Positions 47,840 to 59,878 of a stretch of 64,000 nucleotides of DNA are shown piece by piece (positions within the stretch are counted from its first letter, which is position 1; each line of letters starts with the position of its first letter). The notes under the pieces were generated by a model that searched no databases, was not told where the DNA came from, and saw only the letters and a list, made by a program, of their open reading frames with translations. The stretch comes from Camellia lanceoleosa (lineage: Eukaryota > Streptophyta > Magnoliopsida > Ericales > Theaceae). Made by a program: the position numbers and the translations under genes. The DNA lies in the NCBI GenBank assembly GCA_025200525.1, contig CM045763.1:85402131-85466130 (forward strand), read 5' to 3'.

Positions 47840-49045
47840 TGGAGAAAACAAAAATAACACTTACTGTTTGTATACGTAGTCACTGAAGTTGGAAGTGTAG
47901 AAGTGAGAACTAAAGAAGGAGAAAGCAAAAAGGAAAATCACTGTTAATATTAAAACAGTAAACAAAAGAAAAAGTTAAGAAGGAAAAAACAAAAATAACA
48001 CTTACTGTTTGCATACGTAGTCACTGAAGTTGAAAGTATGAAAGTGATAACTCAAGAAGGAGAAAGCAAAAAGGAAAATCACTGTTTACAAAAGGTATGT
48101 GAAAAGTTAAGAAAAGTATGTGTATTGGAGAAGTTATAAAGGTTTGAAAGAATTTAATAAATATTTTTTTTTTTCAAAAAACAAAACAAAAAAATTTAGA
48201 GAAAAAAAAATTAAGAGCCATTTACACAATAGTTACATGAGTCTCTTGGGGATGCAAAAAAATTTATATCTATTTTTAGCCCATAAATTTTTGTGGAGTT
48301 CCAATATAATGTTGGGGTTGCTTGGTGATTGATTCAAAGATTATAATTACACTATTGATAAATGGAGGAGATAGAGGGTGGGGAAATAAAACAATAAATG
48401 AAATGTGAGAGAGAGAGAGACCCCAAGAGACCCATGTAATCATGGTGTCAATGGCTCTCAAGAGATCCATCTTTTTTGAAAAAAAAAAAATAACACTTAT
48501 TAAATTCTTTCAATATAATATTGGGATTGTTTGGTGATTGGTTTATTGTTTTATAATTACACTATTGATAAATGAAGGAGATAGAGGGTGGGGAAATAAA
48601 ACAATAAATGAAATGAGAGAGAGAGAGAGAGAGAGGCTATTTTGCTTCCCCAAGAGACTCATGTAATCATGGTGTCAATGTAATTATTATAATCTTTGAA
48701 CCAATCATCAAGTCAATTTTTTTTTTTAAAAAAAAAAAAAATCAGGAAATTAGCATTGACATATTGGAGCTGAGAGAGAGACCCCAAGAGACCTATGTAA
48801 TCATGGTGTCAATGGCTCTCAAAAGACCCATCTTAATTTTTTTGTTTTGTTTTTTGAGGAAAAAAAAAAACACTTATTAAATTCTTTCAATATAATTTTT
48901 TTCTCTCTTAATTTTTTTGTTTTTTTTTTGAAAAAAAAATAATACTTATTAAATTCTTTCAATATAATATTGGGATTGCTTGGTGATTGGTTTATTGTTT
49001 TATAATTACACTATTGATAAATGAAGGAGATAGAGGGTGGGGAAA
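47840..49045. repeat. Duplicated segments with GA runs around the Helitron site
   Basis: After the satellite, a block with CTTACTGTTTG and ATACGTAGTCACTGAAGTT occurs twice (47862 and 48002). Then a block with GGAGATAGAGGGTGGGGAAAT plus AAAACAATAAATGAAATG, a GA run and CATGTAATCATGGTGTCAATG occurs at about 48365-48460 and 48575-48680; partial copies follow at 48770 and 49025. The last copy is split by the Helitron at 49046-50253. Confidence 0.7.
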
Positions 49046-50253
49046 TCTATATCTATACTATATATTAAGCAAAATGGGGTTTTTAACTCAAAGGCCTGTG
49101 GGAGCTCCAATCTCATAATCCTAATTTTCTAATTTTTTGATTTTAAAAAAAAAACCTTAGTATTTATTGACTTCTCCCAACCCAACCTCAGCATTTATTG
49201 ACTTCTCCCAACTCATAATCCCTTTTGAATTCTCTCATAATTATTGCAATATCCTTTTCAATTTCTCTTATACACTATGGTTACACACAAAAATAAAAAT
49301 AAAAATATAAGAATTTAGCTATAGATCTCAAAAAGATATAACTTCTAAATTTGAATTATGATTTAATAATATAATTATCTATTTTTTTTTTATGTATATC
49401 TATCAAAATCTATATCTATACTATATATTAAGCAAAAAGAAATTTTTAACCCTAAGCCTTGTGGGAGCTCCAATCTCCTAATTTAAATTTTCTGATTTTT
49501 TGATTTAAAAAAAAAAAAACTTAGCATTTATTAATTTCTCCCAATCCCCAAGTCTTACCCTCATAATAACACTTTAATGCATTAAGAACAAGTATAAAAA
49601 AATTCTTTGAAATCCAACACATGAATTCCTTGAAAAGTCCCAACACATATAATTATTATCCCTCATAATAACACTTTAATGTATTAAGAACAAGTATAAA
49701 AAAATTTTCTTGAAAAGTCCAACACATATGGCTATTATCAAAATATTAAACTTTAATATAATATAAAAAAGGAAAAAAAAAGACATTTAAAAAAAAAGAC
49801 ATTTAAAAATCGCAATTTACATATATAAATAACTGTAAATATATTAAGAAAAAGGGAGTTTCTAAACCCCAAGCCTTATGGGAGCTCCAATCTCTCAATC
49901 TTAATTTTCTAAATTTTTTATTTTAAAAAAAAAAATCTCTGTATTTATTGATTTGGTCAAAATTCCCTGATCAGTATTTGTTAACTTTTTTCAACTCACA
50001 TGTCTACATTTATTGATTTAGTCAAAATCCTTTATTAGCACTTAAAATCCCCTCATACAAATAATTATAAATACAGTCCGTATATAGTTACTGCGGTAGC
50101 CTTTTTAATTTCTCTTGTACACTATGGTTAGTGATAAAATTGTTAAATTATTTTTATAAAAAATTTTAGAAAACATAATTTATATATTAAAAAAAATTAA
50201 AACAAATATAAATATCTATAATTATCCCGTGCATAGCACGGGTGGTAGGCTAG
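49046..50253 (+). mobile_element. Plus-strand Helitron, non-autonomous, composite
   Basis: The element begins TCTATATCTATACTATATA directly after an A and ends with the hairpin CCCGTGCATAGCACGGG, seven bases and CTAG directly before a T. Helitrons insert between A and T without target duplication. The surrounding sequence GGGGAAA|TAAAACAATAAATG exists uninterrupted at about 48383 and 48597, which gives the empty site. A second 5' end begins at 49409 and a third, partial start lies near 49845, so the element is a tandem composite. It contains no open frame of note. Confidence 0.85.
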
Positions 50254-50267
50254 TAAAACAATAAATG

Positions 50268-50270
<3 letters not shown>

Positions 50271-50303
<33 letters not shown>
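50271..50303. repeat. (GA)n microsatellite
   Basis: A pure GA run lies just after the Helitron insertion, in the right-hand part of the split duplicated block. Shorter GA runs occur at equivalent positions in the other copies. Confidence 0.9.
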
Positions 50304-50307
<4 letters not shown>

Positions 50308-50399
50308 ATTTTGCTTCCCCAAGAGACCCATGTAATCATGGTGTCAATGTAATTATTATAATCTTTGAACCAATCATCAAGTCAATTTTTTTTTTAAAA

Positions 50400-51950
50400 A
50401 AAATAAAAAATCAGGAAATTAGCATTGGCATATTGGAGCTTCCACAGGCCCTGGGGTTAAAACACCCTTTTGCTTAATATATAGTATAGATAGATAGATA
50501 GATAGTATAGAAGTATAGATATAGATATAGATAGATAGATAGATTGTAAAGAAAAACCATTAAAATAGTAAATAAAATATTAAATCACATTAAAAAAAGA
50601 ACCATTGAACAAACTAAAATCACATCACATTTTTTCCATAATAAAAAAAATAAATAAATGAAAAAAAGAACCATTGACTAACTACAATCACATTAAAAAA
50701 AAAGAACTATTGAACTAACTACAATTACATTTTTTTTCCTGTGTGAGTGTTTATGTTTATCTAACTTCAATCATATTAAAAATAAAATTAAAATAGTAAA
50801 TAAAAAGATTAAATAACATTAAAAAAAAACTATTTAACTAACTACAACAATCATATTAAAAAAAAGAGCCATTGAACAAACTACAATTACACTACATTTT
50901 TCCCATAATAAAATAAATAAATTAAAAAAAAGAACTATTAAACTAACTACAATTACATTAAAAAAAAAGAATCATTCAACTAATTATAATCACATTTTTT
51001 TCTTTGTGAGGATTTATATTTATCTAACTTCAATCATATTAAAAAATCAAAAATAAAATTAAAATAGTAAATAAAAAGATTAAATAACATTAAAAAAAAA
51101 ATCATTGAACTAACTACAACAATCATATTAAAAAAAAAAGTCATTTAATAAATTACAATCACATCACATTTTTCACATAATAAAATAAATAAATGAAAAA
51201 AAAGAACCATTAAACTAACTGCAATCACATTAAAAAAAAATCATTCAGTTAATTATAATCACATTTTTCTCTTTGTGAGGGTTTATACTTATCTAACTTC
51301 AATCATATTAAAAAATCAAATTATAATTTTTTATTCGCTAGACAAATCACAAATATTTTTATGCGTTATCTAACTACAATATTAAAACAGTAAACAAAAG
51401 GAAAAATCAAGAAGGAGAAAACAAAAAGAAGACTTACTGTTTGTATACGTGGTAACTGAAGTTGAAAGCGTAGAAGTGAGAAGTCAAGAAGAAGAAAACA
51501 AAAAAGAGACTCACTGTTTGCAATAGGCATGTGAAAAGTTAAAAAAAGTGTGTGTATTGGAGAAGTTAAAAAGACTTGTAAGAATTTAATAAGTCCTAAG
51601 TTTTTTTTTTTATAAAAAAAATGAAAAAAATTAAGAAATTAAGGTTAAGATATTGAAACTTCCACAAAACTTGTGAGTTAGAGATAGATATAAATAAATA
51701 TATAGATATAGATATAGATATTTATATTTGTTTTAATTTTTTTAAATATACAAATGATTTGTTTTGGAAAAGGTACTGCAGTAATTATGAGAGAAATAAA
51801 AAAGTCTTGTGAGTTGAAAGAAGTTAATAAATGCTGAGGTTAATTTTTTTTTAAAAAAAAACAAAAAAATAAAAAATTAAGATTGATATATTGAAGCTCC
51901 ACAGGCCTTGGGGTTAAAAATCTCATTTTGGTTAATATATAGTATAGATA
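50400..51950 (-). mobile_element. Further Helitron-type fragments and diverged satellite
   Basis: Minus-strand 5' ends of the form TCTATACTATATATTAA lie at about 50490 and 51950. Between them (50560-51330) is a diverged array like the main satellite, including CATTGAACTAACTACAA and TTTATATTTATCTAACTTC. The CTTACTGTTTGTATACG block recurs at 51434. The segment 51700-51950 matches the body of the unit starting at 37246. Boundaries are mosaic and only approximate. Confidence 0.6.
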
Positions 51951-52012
51951 GATCCCCTAATTTTGTTCATCCAATTTCATTCTCAATGATGTGAAATTAG
52001 GGATGCTAAATA

Positions 52013-52013
<1 letters not shown>

Positions 52014-52049
<36 letters not shown>
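52014..52049. repeat. (GA)n microsatellite
   Basis: A pure AG/GA run of about 36 bp lies 60 bp outside the last Helitron 5' end. Confidence 0.9.
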
Positions 52050-52052
<3 letters not shown>

Positions 52053-53007
52053 GTATGGAATTGTTTCACATGGGGGGTGGGCCACATCATTGAGGGTGAA
52101 TTAGGAGAACAAAATTAGGAAGATGTAGCACCACTCTTTCAATTATTTCATATTTTAGTCAATACCATCAAATTTATTAAGTATTTTATTCATACAAGTG
52201 GTACGTGTCATTTTTTTTTTTAATTTTAAAGATTAAATGCTATGTACATTTTTTGAAAAATGAAAAAATATTTAGTAGATTAATTTATTATTTGTGTAAA
52301 ATAATTTTTTCACAATGTTTATAGAAGAAATTATATTCAATTATTAATGTATTCAAATTAATTCAGTATTTTTTATACACGTACTTTGATTGTATTAATA
52401 AAAATTTAAATTCTACCTTCAGTGATAAGACCCCAACTAGTATATGGGAAAATCTTCAGTGTGCATTACACGGAATATATATTTTTTGTTTTCTAATATT
52501 ATCTCCAACGGGTTCTCAAATGGTCCATTAGAGTCAAAACACAATTTAATTGGCACTCTTTTTCTGATAAATCTTATACTCCTTTTAAGTACAAAACAGA
52601 AAACCATCTAGACTATGAAAACTAGTAGAGAAAACAGTCTTCAACTGTTCAATCTATTTTTCATGGTTAGTACACTGTTCAATAATCTAGCACATACTCC
52701 GCAAAGCAAAAAATGATCTGTAAATATTTATTTCCTGCTTCTACAGTTATTGTCACTGTCATATATTGTGCCATAACAATGGGGAAAAAACGAAAGTTTG
52801 AAAGAAAACAGCAAGAAAAATTACAATTAAGAAAGGAAAATGAACTAGAGAAAAGCTAACAACAACATATTTCATGTTTTGTTCTCTTATCAACCGCGTA
52901 TCAGAAGCAATCTTAACTATAGAAGTACCTTGATATCTCTCTCTTATATCTAAACTAGTGTAATAAATGGAAATGTAAAACTACAAAAAATGGAACATAA
53001 TATGATG
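52050..53007. other. Intergenic stretch downstream of the Alba gene
   Basis: No gene or recognised repeat is seen. The DNA downstream of the Alba stop codon would hold its 3' untranslated region; no single strong poly(A) signal stands out. Confidence 0.45.
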
Positions 53008-56000
53008 CTAGTGTTCGCTTTCATCCTGTTCATTATCTTTAGCAACCGTCTCTGGTGCCCGAGTCGAAGTGGTCATCAGAGTGTCGAAATTTTCAGTCTT
53101 CCCAAGCAAAATCTCAATCTGGACATGGAAAAAGAAAATGTAGATGCTATATCAATGGTTGTCTCGGTCAGATGATTTATTTCGAACTAGATATTAATCA
53201 ATATATTACCACATAACACTCACCCTGGCCTTCTGAACAAGTCGGCCCTTGGATTCATCTTTCATGCCAACGGTAGATGTCAAAACCTCTGTTTCATCCC
53301 ACAACATAATTGGCATTAAGATGATTATTAGCAATAATAAGAGCATAAAATTATCAGTTTTCTCTGTTTCCCACAAAGAAACAAAATATCCACCGTGTAT
53401 GATAGATGATGTTGATATGCATTAAGGAAGCATGAACATTCCATTTTAGTCACCGTAACAGTGTCCAGCACGTGTTGGGCACTTAAATGCCTCGGACACG
53501 CTGGGACACATGTCGGACACGTCACATGCCATGTCAAAATTTTTTATTATATTTTTCATGAGACACATTGGGAGACACGTCAAGGACATGTATCTATCTA
53601 GACATGCTAAATGACACGTTTGTGATTTTATTATTAATTTTAGAAAGTTGGTTTGGTGGTCAAAGTATTTGTATTTGAAAACAAGAGGGTAAAAGTTGAA
53701 GAAACATAAAAACAAAAACAAAAACAAAAACTTCCCTCTATATGTTCAATCTTCATTTAAATAGTACTTTCTATATTGAATGATGTTTAAATTATAGATT
53801 GGATAGCTTTTTCATGTTAAATTAGTGCAAGATTTTTATTATTTTTGGTTGTTTGTAGATAAAATAAGAAAAAAGGTCAAAAAAAATATATTAAAAAAAT
53901 ACCTTTCTATCACATTCTCATTGTGTCTATATTCTAATTTTCTAAAAATCATAATGTCCCATATCCGTGTCCATGTCCATGCTTCATAGATAAACATTAA
54001 AAGGGCAAAGATTCTTACTCTTTTCAATAGCCAGACCATTATTCTTCAGAATCTCAGAAATTGTGACAACTGTAGTGATTGCTGCAACATAATTACAAAT
54101 GTGAAGACAGTCAACAAGCATGTTCAATTACCAAAAGATGAAGTGAAGGATAGCAGAATTAATGGAACCTTTAGGCGGTGTTGGGAGCAAGAGTTTGAGG
54201 AGGAATTTGTGCTCAAAATTAAGCTTGTATTTCATTTACTTTTGCCTTGTTTTTTCCATTCCCATCACAAATATCTATTCAAAACCTTGATCCAAACACA
54301 CCTTTAACAATTTGAGTCCAAATGTCAATAAGGTGTGAAAACCATTTGTACTTCAGTTTTTCCATGGGATCAAAAGATATATATGAGCTAGAAAGTCAAC
54401 GGACTGGACACAAACAAAAGAAAGAAGAAAAGGGCACCAAAGCAGTCATATGGTATCAACATGAGCTCCTTTGGATGCATGTCTTCACGGAAAAAGTGAA
54501 GAATTTTTTTTTTTTTAATTTCAGATTATGTTTTCTTGCTACCATTTGCTTTTATGCCCATCAAATGAACTTGAGATGCTAATCCACAAAAAAAAGTTAT
54601 GAGAAATTTGAAAGAACTCATATATGGAATGTGGATGACCCGTAAAAATCCATTGGTTTCTTACTCGTGCAAAGGTGAAAGGAAAAGGAACATATAAGAG
54701 AAGTTTCAGGAAAAGTACCCATGCCCAGAGCAGAAAGCTCAACCTCATTGTGCTGCTGTATGTACCTCTTCATCAAAAAAACATTAAATTCGTAAATGTG
54801 AAAAAAAATTATAGACTTGAAAAAATGAAGCTTTAAGATTTTCTTCTTCATTTCATTTTTGTTCCAAAGAAAGAAACTCAACTAGAGTCAAGTAATTGCA
54901 TTGGACTCAGAACGAGCAAGCCTTAAAACCAGATCTCCACCCCCCCCTCCCTCCCTCCCTCCCTCTTTTTTTATATAATTAATTATTTTAGCAATGCTAG
55001 ATATTATGAAAAACCTTTCATGAAAATAATCATGAAAGCTTTGTGACCCTTGGATTACACTTAGAATAAAGCACCGCATACTAATCAAGGTAATCCAAGG
55101 ATCATAATTCTTTCATGATCATTTTCATGAAATTTTTTTCATGATCTCTAACTTTTCTCTAATTATTTATTCATTTTTTGTTAGCTAACGAAGAGGGGAA
55201 GTCATTTGAAAACATGGGGCCGATCATGAACCTCGATATGTCGGCATTGGTTGTGTAGCCTAAACTCACGAAACCAAGAGTTAAATAAAAAAAAATGGAG
55301 CAGGCTGAAATTTCATTCTCATGGGAAAAAAACATCACAATATTACCTTCTTAGTAAAACGTTCGGTCGTATATGTTGGAAATGGAATACATTTTCAAAT
55401 AATAGCATTATAAGATCATGCAACTAAAACAAATAAATAAACAAAATAAAAATTATTGCAAGGGAGGTCAATAAGACAATGAAAAATAATAATTATGCAT
55501 TTTTCTTTTGAATTTCTCATGTGACAAAAATGGAGAGTAGAAATTATTAGTTCTCATTTCCTTTCATTTCCTCGATTTTTTCAACAACCAAATAGAAATT
55601 TCTCCATACAAGAAACAAAAGAAGTTCAAGTCTCCAGTTTACATAGTTGATATGCATATCTCCGCCTCTCAAAATTGAATTGAAACACAAAAACCACCAA
55701 TTAATTGTAAGAAAGATTCGGATAATGCTGAAACAGAGAATCACAAATAACTTGTAAATCAAAAGGACAAAAAGCCAAGCTAAATCTTATCAAAGTAAAA
55801 TTAGACCAAGTAAAGTGTGACAGAGAAAGATCAATGAATTAACCAAATCCAAATCAATATAGAGATGACATAATTCTACATTGAAATAGAAAACCCAACC
55901 CTAAAGTTAAACTTTTTTTTTTTTTTTTGTATAGCAAGACAGTCCTAGAAAGTGTTGGAAAGTAAAATTTTCCATACAACTCTCTTAAATACATAGATTT

Positions 56001-56731
56001 CAAATTTTCAAAAAATATTTAAGATTTTTTTTTTCTTGTAAAATTGGGGAACAATTGCCACACTTTCCAAATTTGCACATGGTTCCATCCATTTTGTTTA
56101 AATTAGAAAAATGTCATATAAAAACCAATTGCTTACTTGATTTTCTTATTATTAGACACAAAAACAATAGGCCACACATGTATTAGTAATGTGAAAATAC
56201 TTAATTTTGTTTTAATGATAAAAATGGGGAGTATTACCCAATCACCCAGATAAAAAAAATAGGACAATTATATAAAATATAAGGCTGTGTTTGGTAAAAG
56301 TTGATTTCACCCCCGGTTTTGAGTGTAATGTTTGGTTCGAGCTTTCAAAAATTGATTCTACACTCACGTTTCAAAACACGTCTATCCGGTCAATCCGGTC
56401 AACTTTCCTGCTTTCCAAACTAAATCCTAGAATTTTCAATCATTTTTGTATAAAATTTATCCTAATCAAACATGCAAGAAAATAAAAACAAATTTCCTTT
56501 TTCTTTTTCCTCGATTTCACTTCACAATCAACCACTTCCCACCATCGTGTTCTTTCTAAATCAATGAGATCCAAACATAAGCAGAGAAAGATATTCAGAG
56601 AGAGAGTGGGTGTAGGGGTTTACCTTGGCGAGATTGACATAGAAGAAGAGGGGTTTCTTGGTGTTGGAGACTTGAATTCTGTTCTTCTTATGAATGTCAG
56701 GGCTTGTCACTGGAACTACCTCCATTGCCAT
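53008..56731 (-). CDS. Alba-domain DNA/RNA-binding protein, five exons, 131 aa
   Basis: Exons on the minus strand are 56731-56624, 54767-54719, 54081-54019, 53288-53224 and 53118-53008, all with GT-AG introns and consistent phases, ending in TAG. The start MAMEVVPVTSPDIHKKN leads into the Alba fold: RIQVSNTKKPLFFYVNLAK, then RYIQQHNEVELSALGMA, TVVTISEILKNNGLAIEKK, STVGMKDESKGRLVQKA and IEILLGKTENFDTLM. This conserved signature belongs to the short plant Alba proteins, usually about 130 aa, so the gene looks complete. The C-terminus is an acidic tail (AKDNEQDESEH). Alba proteins bind RNA and DNA; plant members have been linked to RNA metabolism and R-loop control. TE-like insertions lie in introns 2-4 flanks but do not damage the exons. 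Confidence 0.93.
53446..53990. mobile_element. GACACG-rich repeat in an Alba gene intron
   Basis: The segment contains repeated GGACACG, GACACGT and GTCCATGTCC words and ends CATGCTTCATAG. A segment in intron 4 of the aldolase-like gene (about 61790-62265) has similar words and ends CATGCTTCTTAG. They may be diverged copies of one non-coding element. Borders and class are uncertain. Confidence 0.35.
54993..55152. mobile_element. Short foldback MITE in Alba intron 1
   Basis: Arms of about 43 bp are inverted: the left reads GCTAGATATTATGAAAAAC and on to AATAATCATGAAAG, and the right arm is its near complement (CTTTCATGATCATTTTCATG, then CATGATCTCTAAC). The centre is about 70 bp and contains CCTTGGATTAC and its complement. 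It is non-coding. No clear target duplication was seen. Confidence 0.6.
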
Positions 56732-56739
56732 CTTTGATT

Positions 56740-56764
56740 TCTCTCTCTCTCTCTCTCTCTCTCT
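56740..56764. repeat. (CT)n run in the Alba 5' leader
   Basis: A CT run just upstream of the start codon on the plus strand is a GA run in the sense leader. Such tracts are common in plant 5' untranslated regions. Confidence 0.85.
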
Positions 56765-56786
56765 GTGTTTTTCTTTGGTGCGTAGT

Positions 56787-56851
56787 GCGGGAAAATGGGG
56801 GAAAGTAGGCGCGAAAGAAGAGTGAAAACCGTTAGCGTGCTGGTATTTATA
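56787..56851 (-). promoter_or_regulatory. Alba gene core promoter with two E2F-type sites
   Basis: A TATA box TATAAATA (56844-56851, minus) lies 113 bp upstream of the ATG. Between them are TTTCGCGCC (56808-56816) and TTTCCCGC (56787-56794), both fitting the E2F consensus on the minus strand. CTAACGGTT, resembling the mitosis-specific MSA element, lies at about 56827-56835. Cell-cycle-linked expression is plausible but only inferred. Confidence 0.5.
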
Positions 56852-56925
56852 GGTCGCGCTTGTTACTCTGGAACATTAAAATGAGAATCAAACACGTTTG
56901 ATATTTTGACCATGAAAATATGGAG

Positions 56926-58115
56926 GGTGTGTTTGGTAACGTTTACGTTTTCAGTTTATATTTACAAGAATTTTATAAACTGATTTTTGTTTATTTTAAA
57001 AAAAACATAAACTACAAACGCGTTTGGTAATTGACAAAATGTTTAAAAAAATTAAAAATATAAAAAAGAGTGAGAAATGACAAGTGGCGGTGGAAGACGG
57101 TGGTAGAAAGTGGTGACGGTGGGTGGTGGGTAGCTGGTGGTGGTGGGTGGTGCGAGTGGGTGGTGGTGGTGGTGCGAGTGGATGGATGGGTGACAGTGGC
57201 GGTGACGGGTGGTGGGTGGTGCCGAGTAGGTGGTGGTGGTGGTGGCGGCGAGTGGTGGGTGGTGGTGACAGGTGGGTGGCAGATGGAGGGTGATGGTGGT
57301 GACGGGTGGCGGGTGGTAGTGGTATGTGGGTGGCAGATGGTGGGTGGTGCTGGGTGGTAGCGGGTGGGTGATGGTGGGTGGATGGGTGTGATGTGGTGGT
57401 GGGTGGTGGCAGTGGGTAGTAGTGGTGGGTGGTGGTGGCGGTGGGTGGTGGGTAGTGTGGTGGTGGTGGGTAGGTGGTGGTAGTGGTGGTGGTGGTGGGT
57501 AGGTGGGTGGGTGATGGTGGCGAGTGGTAGGTGGTAGTGACTGGGTGGTGGTGGGTGGTGGTGGTGGTGGTAGGTGGTGGTGGATGGTAGTGGCGGGTGG
57601 GTGGCAGGTGACTGGTAGTGGTGGGTGGCAGGTGGTGGATGGTGGTGGCAGGTGGGTGGTGAGTGGTGGTGGCAAGTAGGTGGCGGGTGGTGGTGGCGGG
57701 CAGTGGATGGTAGTAGCGGGTGGTTGCGGGTGAATGGTAAGTGGGTAGTGGTGGTAGTGGTGGTGGCGGTGGTGGTAGCGGCGGCGGCAAGTAGGTGACA
57801 GGTTGGTGGTGGGTGGTGGTGGCGGGTGATGGTGGCAGGTGGGTGGTGAGTGGTGGTGACAGGTGGCGGTGGCAGAAGACAGTAGTGGAAAATGGTGGTA
57901 GGTAGTGGTTAGTGGTGGGTGGTAAAAAAAAAAAAAAAACTGAAAACTCAAAATGGAAACACATTTTTTGTGTTTTCATTTTTTGGCCAAATTTATAAAC
58001 TGAGACCACTGATTTATAAATCAAAAAGTTTACCAAACAAGTTTTTATTTGAGTTTTTAAAATTTTTGTAAATATAAACAGAAAACTGAAAACGTAAGTG
58101 TTACCAAACGGCACC
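56926..58115. mobile_element. Terminal-inverted-repeat element filled with G-rich minisatellite
   Basis: The left end GGTGTGTTTGGTAAC ... TTACGTTTTCAGTTTAT matches the complement of the right end (AAACTGAAAACGTAAGTG, TTACCAAACGGCACC). Possible 4-bp duplications GGAG flank it at 56922-56925 and 58116-58119. Between the ends, about 57080-57920 is a simple G/T-rich repeat. The element is non-coding; the long minus-strand frame in it is Pro/Thr/His low-complexity. Confidence 0.6.
57080..57920 (+). repeat. GGTGGTGGGTGG minisatellite
   Basis: About 840 bp consist almost only of GGT, GGGT and GGC variants. The G-run density gives strong potential for G-quadruplex structure on the plus strand. The strand asymmetry is extreme (very few C), consistent with repeat expansion by slippage. 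Confidence 0.9.
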
Positions 58116-58119
58116 GGAG

Positions 58120-59878
58120 TGATTGTTGGCATTTGGTACTAAAAATACAATGGACCATACTTATGCTGGGTGAAAATTGAATTAGTGCTTATGAATCGGA
58201 ATCATAATATGAAATTTTGAATAATTTTAAATTTCTATGTCTTGATCCATTGTATTACTGTTGGTACGTTATCTATCACACAATTATTTTATTTTATTTT
58301 TTGGTGTAAATTAGAATCACCCTGCATTGAATTTTAAAAATATATTAAATTTTATAAATTTAATTGTTTTTAAAAAAAATAAAATTTTAATTTATATAAT
58401 AATTAATTATAATTTTTTCAATAATTAGTTAATTTTATGAACAAAAAATTGAATTATCATATATTTTATATAAATTTGTTTGTCTTTATTTTTTCACACA
58501 ATTCGCTTCATTTTGGTCGACTAACCTTTTATTAAAAAGGAAAAAAAATATTATGTAATTACATTAAACTGATAATGTTTGTCAAATTTTTTTACGAATC
58601 TTATGAGAAAATGAGTGCATATTTTTTCTTTTTCTTTTTTTTCTCTCTCTTTTTTGGGATATTTAGTTTAACATTTTTTTTCAAAAATTTTTAGTTATGG
58701 AAGAGGTCTATAGTATTGTTTATATCTTAAGGTTGCTCATCCACACTTATATATCACACCCACTTTCTCATTTTCTCTCCGCTCTCTCCTTTTCTCCTCC
58801 CTCTAGGGTGTCAGATTTTTCCACAACAATAATTTCTCTCCTCCTCTACTGCCACTATCGGCGGAGGAGATCCCCCACGTACAATGACGCATTCACAAAC
58901 CTCCCTTCACTGTTGCCAGCACTGCCGGTATGCGGCATCATAGGATGCATTGTTGCGTCGGAATCGCAGTCGCCATTACAGTGTTCTGATGAATTTTGTA
59001 TTTGTTTTTTATGTTAGAACACTGGATGATAGTCCCAAATTGAAGAAAGATAGTGTCAAATAGAATGTGGAAATTGAAATTGGATATTATATCATTATAG
59101 TTTGGGAATGTGATTTTATAGTTAAAGGATATGTGCATGGTGCTTTATTTGGCAATGCTTATATATGCTAAAAATTTTTTCACTTTCTGTGTTTGGAAAG
59201 GGTTTATGACTCTCTACCAGTTAAGGGTCTATGTTCCACATGTGATCCTTCCAAACTATGAAATTAGTGTTATCCAACTTCATTGTAACAAGCAATCCAA
59301 TATTCAAGATCAAACTCCATTGTAGCAATAGCAAGTGTAGACAATGGACAAGAAGACACGAGAATCATTGTCGGAACACAATTTTCTCTTATTTGGTCAA
59401 AATATAAAAAAAAATTGTGAGCAAATCAGATAAAATTGGTTAAAATATTGAGAAAATTATGAGCAAGTCAGACAAATTTCAAAATACAAAGAACAGAGAA
59501 AATTAGAGAAATTTCAAATCAGAAAAAATTTTACCAAAAATTTCTCTACTTTAAAATTTTTCTGGATCAAAATTTCTGTAAAACATATTGAGAGATCCCA
59601 ACCACTATGAAAATATTGTATGTTTTTTATCTTATAAAATCTTAATAATAAGGATCTTAAAAAAAAATCCATTTTTTTACTATATAATTTTCTAAATATG
59701 AAGGTAAAAGTAAAATTTTAAATATTTTTTTAGTGTTTATTTTGTTCCAATTAATTTCTATTTAACAATTTTTTTCTGAAAAGCCAAACAATATTATCCA
59801 AATACCTTATCCGCTGTCATCATCGGAAAACTGAAACAAGATGCCAAAAGTGAGTGAGAAACTGAAATTGAAATTGCA
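58120..59878. other. Intergenic stretch before the aldolase-like gene
   Basis: Mostly AT-rich DNA. A 106-codon plus-strand frame at 58697-59017 has no domain I recognise and codon use typical of non-coding DNA. The last 100-200 bp should hold the promoter and leader of the downstream gene; no clear TATA box was chosen. Confidence 0.45.

Noticed and set aside
56996..58132. 378-codon minus-strand frame (and an overlapping 299-codon frame)
   Set aside because: Both are translations of the G/T-rich minisatellite, giving Pro/Thr/His low complexity in two frames at once. No domain, no gene structure.
58697..59017. 106-codon plus-strand frame as a gene
   Set aside because: No domain, no plausible upstream promoter chosen, and an irregular Leu/Ser-rich composition typical of chance frames.
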